This document shows, one piece after another, positions 15,779 through 19,911 of a DNA stretch of 19,911 nt. The DNA is taken from NCBI GenBank assembly GCA_024409025.1, contig JAKSUM010000002.1, forward strand, positions 1 to 19,911, read 5' to 3'. The notes under the pieces were generated by a model, which was not told the origin of the DNA, made no database searches, and was given only the letters and a program-made list of their open reading frames with translations. This stretch comes from a bacterium. GTDB lineage: Bacteria; Vulcanimicrobiota; CADAWZ01. Position numbers and translations under genes: made by a program. Within the stretch, counting starts at the first letter, position 1, and each line of letters opens with the position of its first letter.

Positions 15779-15785
15779 AATTGAT

Positions 15786-15826
15786 AAGAAGCTAAGGATT
15801 CCCCGTGTTTTTGTTCCATTCGGATG
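15786..15826 (-). pseudogene. Decayed fragment of RTX/M91-like C-terminal coding sequence
   Basis: This stretch aligns with 14111-14152 of the RTX-3 gene at about three quarters of its bases with one single-base gap, including an identical 12-base TGTTTTTGTTCC. On the minus strand it encodes HPNGTKT where RTX-3 has HPDGTKT, then loses frame. It has no start codon and lies between yvcK and RTX-3. I read it as the leftover 3' end of a further family member. The match is short. Confidence 0.55.
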
Positions 15827-15851
15827 GCAAATCTTTATTTAATGAGGTTTA

Positions 15852-17174
15852 TCAGCTTGCTGTATGGCCTTTTCTCGTTGCGGCTGCCTTCATTATTACT
15901 TCGGCAAGTAGGGAGGGGTTATGCCTGATTTTTTTTCCTGTCTCTCCAAGGACCGGAGCTTCTATAACTTCGGCTCCCAGTTTTTTTATTTCTTCCGTAT
16001 CCGGAATTACGAATACTGAGCCTTCTTCCTTATATTTGCCGTCATTGTCGGCCGGTATTTCAGTATTTATAATAACAGCATCCGCAATGCCGTTAATTGA
16101 GTTTTCATATAATGCTTTTAAATGATCTGACGCCTTAAATTTTGATGTTTCTCCGCTCTGGGTCATTATATTGCATACATATATTCTGAAGGCTTTTGCA
16201 TTTTTGATTTCTTCGGAAATTCCGTTGACTTTCAGATTAGGAAGTATGCTTGTATATAGCGAACCCGGCCCTAAAATTATCAGATCGGCTTCTTTTATGG
16301 CATGTATGACTTCCGGAAGAGGCTTGCATTTCTCCGGCTTCAGGTAAACTCTTTTTATATCTCCGTTTTCCTTAGGTATTGACGATTCGCCCTCTATAAT
16401 TCTGCCTGAATTCATTTCCGCGCACAGTACGGTATTTTCAAGAGTGGATGGATATACCTTTCCTTTTATGCTTAGGATATCTCCGGACATTTTTACCGCT
16501 TTCTGGAAATCATCTCCGGCTATATTGTTCAGCGCTGCCAAAAAAAGATTTCCGAAGCTGTGACCTTCGAGTCCGCTTCCAGATTCAAATCTGTATTGAA
16601 ACAGGGAGGAAAGGGTTGATTCGTCATTTGACAGGGCTACAAGACAGTTTCTTATGTCCCCTGGCGGCAGCATTCCGAAATCTGTCCTAAGTCTTCCTGA
16701 GCTTCCGCCGTCATCAGATACTGTAACTACTGCGGTTATATTGTTTGTGTATGCTTTTAGTCCCTTCAGGAGAGTTGACAGGCCTGTTCCGCCGCCTATT
16801 GCTACGACTTTTGTGCCCATATCCAGTTTTCTTTTTTCATATATTACTTCGACAAGCTTTTTGCTTTCATAGGGCACAATCACACTGTATATTGATTGAA
16901 ACAGCCTTTTGTTTGACATAAGCATAAGATATATTCCGGCTGTGCATATTGCTATGTCAATCCAGAAGGATGATATTTTCACCTTGAATATTGACATAAG
17001 AAAGTCTCTTATTGCCAGTTCGGCTGTTACTGCTGTTCTTGCATCTATGAGAAGAAAGAAGCCGAAGACGAATATTATTATGCCTGAGCTTGAAAGAAAT
17101 ATCCATCTTTTAACTTCCATTCCAGGAGAAAGCCATTTTTTGATGCTGTCGAAAATGTTTTTGAGATATATCAT
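15852..17174 (-). CDS. yvcK: YvcK/CofD-like gluconeogenesis factor with N-terminal membrane segments
   Basis: YvcK proteins bind UDP-sugars and are needed for growth on gluconeogenic carbon sources and for normal cell wall synthesis in Bacillus. They resemble CofD but do not make F420. The core starts near residue 120 with VVAIGGGTGLSTLLKGLK (GGGTG at 127-131) and continues with TVSDDGGSSGRLR and MLPPGDIRNCL. The first 120 residues are extra compared with the Bacillus protein. They contain two hydrophobic helices (about 25-44 and 70-88) after a WLSPGMEVKRW segment, so the enzyme is probably tethered to the inner membrane. This longer form occurs in some other bacterial lineages. The start is 9 bp after the rapZ stop, with no clear ribosome binding site, so the two form an operon. 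The stop is TGA followed at once by TAA. No whiA follows. Confidence 0.9.
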   Translation of the reverse strand: MIYLKNIFDSIKKWLSPGMEVKRWIFLSSSGIIIFVFGFFLLIDARTAVTAELAIRDFLMSIFKVKISSFWIDIAICTAGIYLMLMSNKRLFQSIYSVIVPYESKKLVEVIYEKRKLDMGTKVVAIGGGTGLSTLLKGLKAYTNNITAVVTVSDDGGSSGRLRTDFGMLPPGDIRNCLVALSNDESTLSSLFQYRFESGSGLEGHSFGNLFLAALNNIAGDDFQKAVKMSGDILSIKGKVYPSTLENTVLCAEMNSGRIIEGESSIPKENGDIKRVYLKPEKCKPLPEVIHAIKEADLIILGPGSLYTSILPNLKVNGISEEIKNAKAFRIYVCNIMTQSGETSKFKASDHLKALYENSINGIADAVIINTEIPADNDGKYKEEGSVFVIPDTEEIKKLGAEVIEAPVLGETGKKIRHNPSLLAEVIMKAAATRKGHTAS

Positions 17175-17183
17175 TTTCTTATG

Positions 17184-18095
17184 CTAATATTTTATTTCCC
17201 TGTATTCCGCATAAGCCCTGTAGCCGGCCTCTTCAAGCGACTTTGCCAGCTCGTTTGCAATGACTACGGATCTGTGCTTCCCTCCTGTGCAGCCGACTGC
17301 AATTGTCAGGTTTGATTTGCCTTCCCTTATATATTTAGGAATCAGGTATTTATTGAATTCAAGAAACTTTCCCAGAAATTCTTTTGTCTCTTCAAATTTT
17401 AGCACATATTCCTTTACAGGGGCATTGTTGCCGGTAAGATGGCGCAAATCCTCTATGTAGTATGGATTTGGCAGGAATCTTACGTCGTACACGATGTCAG
17501 CGTCAAGCGGGACTCCGTATTTGAATCCGAAAGCAACCACAGTTATATTTAAAGTGTTTACCGTGCTGGCTGAAACTCCAGCTGCGGATACGAGCTTTAG
17601 CTTAAGCTTGTTTGGAGCAACATTTGAAGTATCTATTATTTCGTCTGCCATTCCTCTTATTTCTTCAAGAAGCTTTCTTTCGTATGTTATGCCGTCGAGA
17701 AGCCTTCCTTTGGGGGCAAGAGGATGCCTTCTTCTGCTTTCGCTGAATCTTCTTACAAGTATTTCGTCTGATGCTTCAAGAAAAAGGATTTGGCAGGAGA
17801 ATCCGCATTCGGGTATTTCCATGAGCGCGCTCTGCAGCTCTTTAAAGAATTTCCGTCCTCTGATGTCTATGACAAAGGCGATCCTGTTCATATCTGATGA
17901 AGCGCAAAGCTGCACGAATTTAGGAATAAGGGCAGGCAGCAGATTGTCAACACAGAAATAGTCCATATCCTCAAGACATTTTAGGCATAGGCTTTTGCCT
18001 GCTCCAGAAAGGCCGGTTATAACGAGAATGCTGCCCGGATTTTCCGGAAACGCCTGTTTTTCCTGTCTTGCTTCCTTTTCGTTTATTTCTTCCAT
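17184..18095 (-). CDS. rapZ: RapZ/YvcJ-family nucleotide-binding protein
   Basis: In E. coli RapZ is an adaptor that presents the small RNA GlmZ to RNase E and so controls glucosamine-6-phosphate supply. In Bacillus YvcJ is a nucleotide hydrolase. The 303 residues have a Walker A P-loop GLSGAGKS (28-35), DNLLPALIP, and the C-terminal hallmark GCTGGKHRSVVIANELA. About 20 residues precede the usual N-terminus. An AGAGGTGAT ribosome binding site stands three bases before the ATG. It is first in the rapZ-yvcK operon, a pairing known from Bacillus and many others. Whether an RNA partner exists here is unknown. Its promoter should lie in the AT-rich region holding the 9-bp repeats. Confidence 0.93.
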   Translation of the reverse strand: MEEINEKEARQEKQAFPENPGSILVITGLSGAGKSLCLKCLEDMDYFCVDNLLPALIPKFVQLCASSDMNRIAFVIDIRGRKFFKELQSALMEIPECGFSCQILFLEASDEILVRRFSESRRRHPLAPKGRLLDGITYERKLLEEIRGMADEIIDTSNVAPNKLKLKLVSAAGVSASTVNTLNITVVAFGFKYGVPLDADIVYDVRFLPNPYYIEDLRHLTGNNAPVKEYVLKFEETKEFLGKFLEFNKYLIPKYIREGKSNLTIAVGCTGGKHRSVVIANELAKSLEEAGYRAYAEYREIKY

Positions 18096-18123
18096 AATAT
18101 CACCTCTCTTGGCATTGCCTCAA

Positions 18124-18150
18124 ATTATTAATATTATTAATATTATTAAT
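18124..18150. repeat. Three tandem copies of a 9-bp AT-rich unit
   Basis: ATTATTAAT occurs three times with no mismatch, ending 28 bases before the rapZ start on its upstream side. On the minus strand each copy offers a TAATAAT or TAATAT, close to a -10 hexamer. Gain or loss of a copy would shift promoter spacing by 9 bp. Confidence 0.75.
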
Positions 18151-18159
18151 TCATCTGGG

Positions 18160-18231
18160 GCTTTTTCCCTTTTGATTTCAGCCTTGCTTACTTAAAAAAG
18201 CTCTTATATTAATTAATGCAAGGGAAAAAGC
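18160..18231. repeat. 12-bp inverted repeat in the rapZ/gspF divergent region
   Basis: GCTTTTTCCCTT (18160-18171) and AAGGGAAAAAGC (18220-18231) are perfect complements separated by 48 bases. They sit between the divergent rapZ and gspF-like genes, where both promoters must lie. It could be a paired regulator site or a long-loop RNA stem in either leader. The purine-rich arm raises the chance of coincidence. Confidence 0.5.
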
Positions 18232-18278
18232 GGTAAAAAAGATAATTATTTGAAAAAATATTTTTTTGGTGGTTTGAA

Positions 18279-19448
18279 ATGCCGTTATTTGAATACAGGG
18301 CCTATACACAGGCTGGCAAGACATTATCCGGAATTATTGATGCGCAGTCCAGAAAGCATGCGCATGAAAAGCTGAAATCCAAAGGTCTTTTTCCTCAGGA
18401 GATAAGGGCTGACAGCAGCATTATTTCTGTTTCTGCCATAAATTCCGAGAGGCTGTCTTTTGCGCTTATGCAGCTTGCTTCTCTGTTGAAGGCTGGAATT
18501 CCTATAATAAAGGCTATCGAGTCCGTTGTCTCACAGGTTGAATCAAAAGATATGGGCAGGGCTCTTGTCAGAGTAAAATCATTAATCGAGGAAGGGAAAA
18601 GCTTTGCTTCTGCCGTTGAAGAGGTTAATGTTTTTCCGCCGCTTCTGGCAAAGATGGCTGCTGCCGGAGAGGCGGTTGGCAATCTTGAGCTTATTCTTGA
18701 AAAATATGCCGGTTTTTTGGAGAAGGAATCGGAATCTGCAAAAAAAATAGCGGGAGCCATGGTTTATCCTTCTGTGGTTATGACGGCCTGCGCTGTTCTG
18801 ATACTGTTTGTAATATCATATATAACTCCTGTAATTTCCGGTATATTTGATTCTTTTGGCAAAGAGCTTCCTTTTGTCAGTAGAATTGTAGTGGCTTTTG
18901 GCTTTTTTATAAAGAATAACATTTTAGCCATTATTATTTGTCTTGCAGGAGGGATTTTATGCTTTATCAGGCTTGTGCCTAAGAAAATAAAGGATGCCTT
19001 AAAGCTGTCAATGCCCTATGCAGGAAAGGCTTATAGGATGATGATGTATTCCCGATGGGCAAGGACTCTTGCTCTTTTGCATGGAGGAGGCGTTTCTCTT
19101 TTGAAAGCCTTAGAGGCTGCAAGAGCCGTTATAGACAATGAGGAAATCGAGAAGGAGCTTGCCGCTGCCGAAAGGGATGTTGAAAAAGGCAAATCATTGT
19201 CTGTGGCTCTTTGCCGTTATTTTCCGGCTCTTATAACGAATATGGTGGAGACCGGACAGCAGACAGGAGAGCTTGAAAAAATGCTTAATTCTGCCGCAGA
19301 ATTTTATGAAAAGGAAGCTGACAGGAGAATATCCGTCTTCCTTAAGATGTTTGAGCCTGCTATGATTATTGCTTTAGGTCTTATTGTCGGATTTATTGTT
19401 ATATCCGTACTTATGCCTATTTTTGAAATTAATTCTCTTGTAAAATAG
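18279..19448 (+). CDS. gspF: Type II secretion / type IV pilus inner-membrane protein F (GspF/PilC family)
   Basis: The family forms the inner-membrane platform of type II secretion systems and type IV pili and works with the GspE/PilB ATPase. The 389-residue length is typical. The N-terminus PLFEYRAYTQAGKTLSGII and the KLKSKGLFPQEI segment are characteristic. Two T2SSF repeats follow (about 60-185 and 260-385), each with LLxxGxPLxxAL-like sequence, GKSF/GKSL and MxxxGExxGxLE-like elements. Predicted membrane helices are at about 165-188, 213-232 and 360-383. The ribosome binding site is GGTGG. GspE, GspG and pilin genes are not visible nearby, so whether it serves secretion or pili is open. 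The next gene is 83 bp on and probably cotranscribed. It could be the start of a cluster beyond the window. Confidence 0.92.
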   Translation: MPLFEYRAYTQAGKTLSGIIDAQSRKHAHEKLKSKGLFPQEIRADSSIISVSAINSERLSFALMQLASLLKAGIPIIKAIESVVSQVESKDMGRALVRVKSLIEEGKSFASAVEEVNVFPPLLAKMAAAGEAVGNLELILEKYAGFLEKESESAKKIAGAMVYPSVVMTACAVLILFVISYITPVISGIFDSFGKELPFVSRIVVAFGFFIKNNILAIIICLAGGILCFIRLVPKKIKDALKLSMPYAGKAYRMMMYSRWARTLALLHGGGVSLLKALEAARAVIDNEEIEKELAAAERDVEKGKSLSVALCRYFPALITNMVETGQQTGELEKMLNSAAEFYEKEADRRISVFLKMFEPAMIIALGLIVGFIVISVLMPIFEINSLVK

Positions 19449-19531
19449 CTCCTGCAGGCAGGTTAAGCAGGAAAAACAGATAGGGAATAAGAATTTTTCA
19501 ATTTGATAATTTTACGAATCGAGGCTTTTTT

Positions 19532-19885
19532 ATGTTTGATTCTTTAATGCAGCTGCTTCCTGTCAATATGGATAAACTTGAAAAGACAAAAGATGTGGCT
19601 GGACTGAAAAAAATACTTGTTACATATAAAGACAATGACAAGAGGATGAAAGCCGCTTATGCTCTTGGGAGAATCTCTGGAGATGCTGCAGAAAGCGCAG
19701 AGGCTGTTCTTGTTGATTTTGCCCGCAATGAGTCAAACGGCGAGCCTATGAGGATACACTGCATTCTCAGCTTGGGCAAACAGCAGACTGAAACCAGTGA
19801 AGACGCTCTGATAAGCTTTTTATCCGATTCTTCTGAAGATATAAGGGCTGAAGCTTTAAAATCCTTATCGGATTTTGAAGAATAA
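19532..19885 (+). CDS. Small HEAT-repeat-like protein
   Basis: The 117-residue protein is built of amphipathic helix pairs. Phrases such as MKAAYALGRISGD, MRIHCILSLGKQQ and IRAEALKSLSDFEE fit HEAT repeats of about 30 residues, a fold used for protein binding and with no enzymatic function. It lacks a signal peptide and membrane segments. GAGG stands 7-8 bases before the ATG. It follows the gspF-like gene in the same direction, which may mean a role with that membrane complex. I do not know a named family for it. The window ends 26 bases after its stop, and no terminator is visible. Confidence 0.75.
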   Translation: MFDSLMQLLPVNMDKLEKTKDVAGLKKILVTYKDNDKRMKAAYALGRISGDAAESAEAVLVDFARNESNGEPMRIHCILSLGKQQTETSEDALISFLSDSSEDIRAEALKSLSDFEE

Positions 19886-19911
19886 TCCGATCAAAACTGT
19901 TGCAATTAAAA

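Noticed and set aside
19449..19531. A terminator or separate promoter between the gspF-like and HEAT-repeat genes
   Set aside because: Only a short CCTGCAGG palindrome is present, without a T tract, and no clear -35/-10 pair is visible.

Overview
The window reads as a piece of a bacterial chromosome of moderate GC content with compact, mostly operonic genes and AGGAGG-type ribosome binding sites. Several genes point to a diderm (two-membrane) bacterium: a signal-peptide-bearing family S46 dipeptidyl-peptidase, which is a periplasmic family, a GspF/PilC inner-membrane secretion protein, and RTX-type beta-roll proteins. I cannot assign a phylum from the sequence alone. AGA/AGG dominate for Arg and ATA is common for Ile. 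TGA is absent inside every gene except one.

Left part (1-3362, minus strand): a promoter with a consensus -35/-10 pair drives an elongation factor G gene, then a PfkB/1-phosphofructokinase-type sugar kinase, then the start of a YkgJ-type cysteine-cluster protein that runs off the window. The three are spaced 6 bp apart or overlap, so they form one operon. The EF-G reading frame is full length and collinear but is broken by a single in-frame TGA at codon 236.

Middle (3491-12410, plus strand): an RTX protein with a C-terminal HExxH domain resembling family M91 (NleD/HopH1-like) has its own promoter. It is followed by a decayed scrap of the same protease domain and a terminator. After a perfect palindrome comes a run of five co-oriented genes: S46 dipeptidyl-peptidase, adenosine deaminase, a Ro60/TROVE RNA-binding protein, an ornithine cyclodeaminase/mu-crystallin family protein and a membrane-anchored family 2 glycosyltransferase. 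A strong hairpin separates the second and third. The run ends at a 16-bp-stem bidirectional terminator.

Right-middle (12425-15826, minus strand): two more RTX proteins face the operon. One is a pure beta-roll with a Ser-rich tail. The other again carries an HExxH protease domain. A second scrap of protease-domain coding sequence and a 13-of-14-bp inverted repeat lie upstream of it. All three RTX proteins share the same roughly 45-residue module just before the beta-roll. I regard this trio with its two scraps as the most unusual system in the window: a dispersed, duplicating and decaying family of RTX/metallopeptidase proteins.

Right end: rapZ-yvcK (minus strand) diverges from a gspF-like gene and a small HEAT-repeat protein (plus strand). 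The shared intergenic region holds a 9-bp triple tandem repeat and a perfect 12-bp inverted repeat. No tRNA, rRNA, CRISPR array, insertion sequence or phage gene was recognised. No gene-free stretch exceeds 300 bases.
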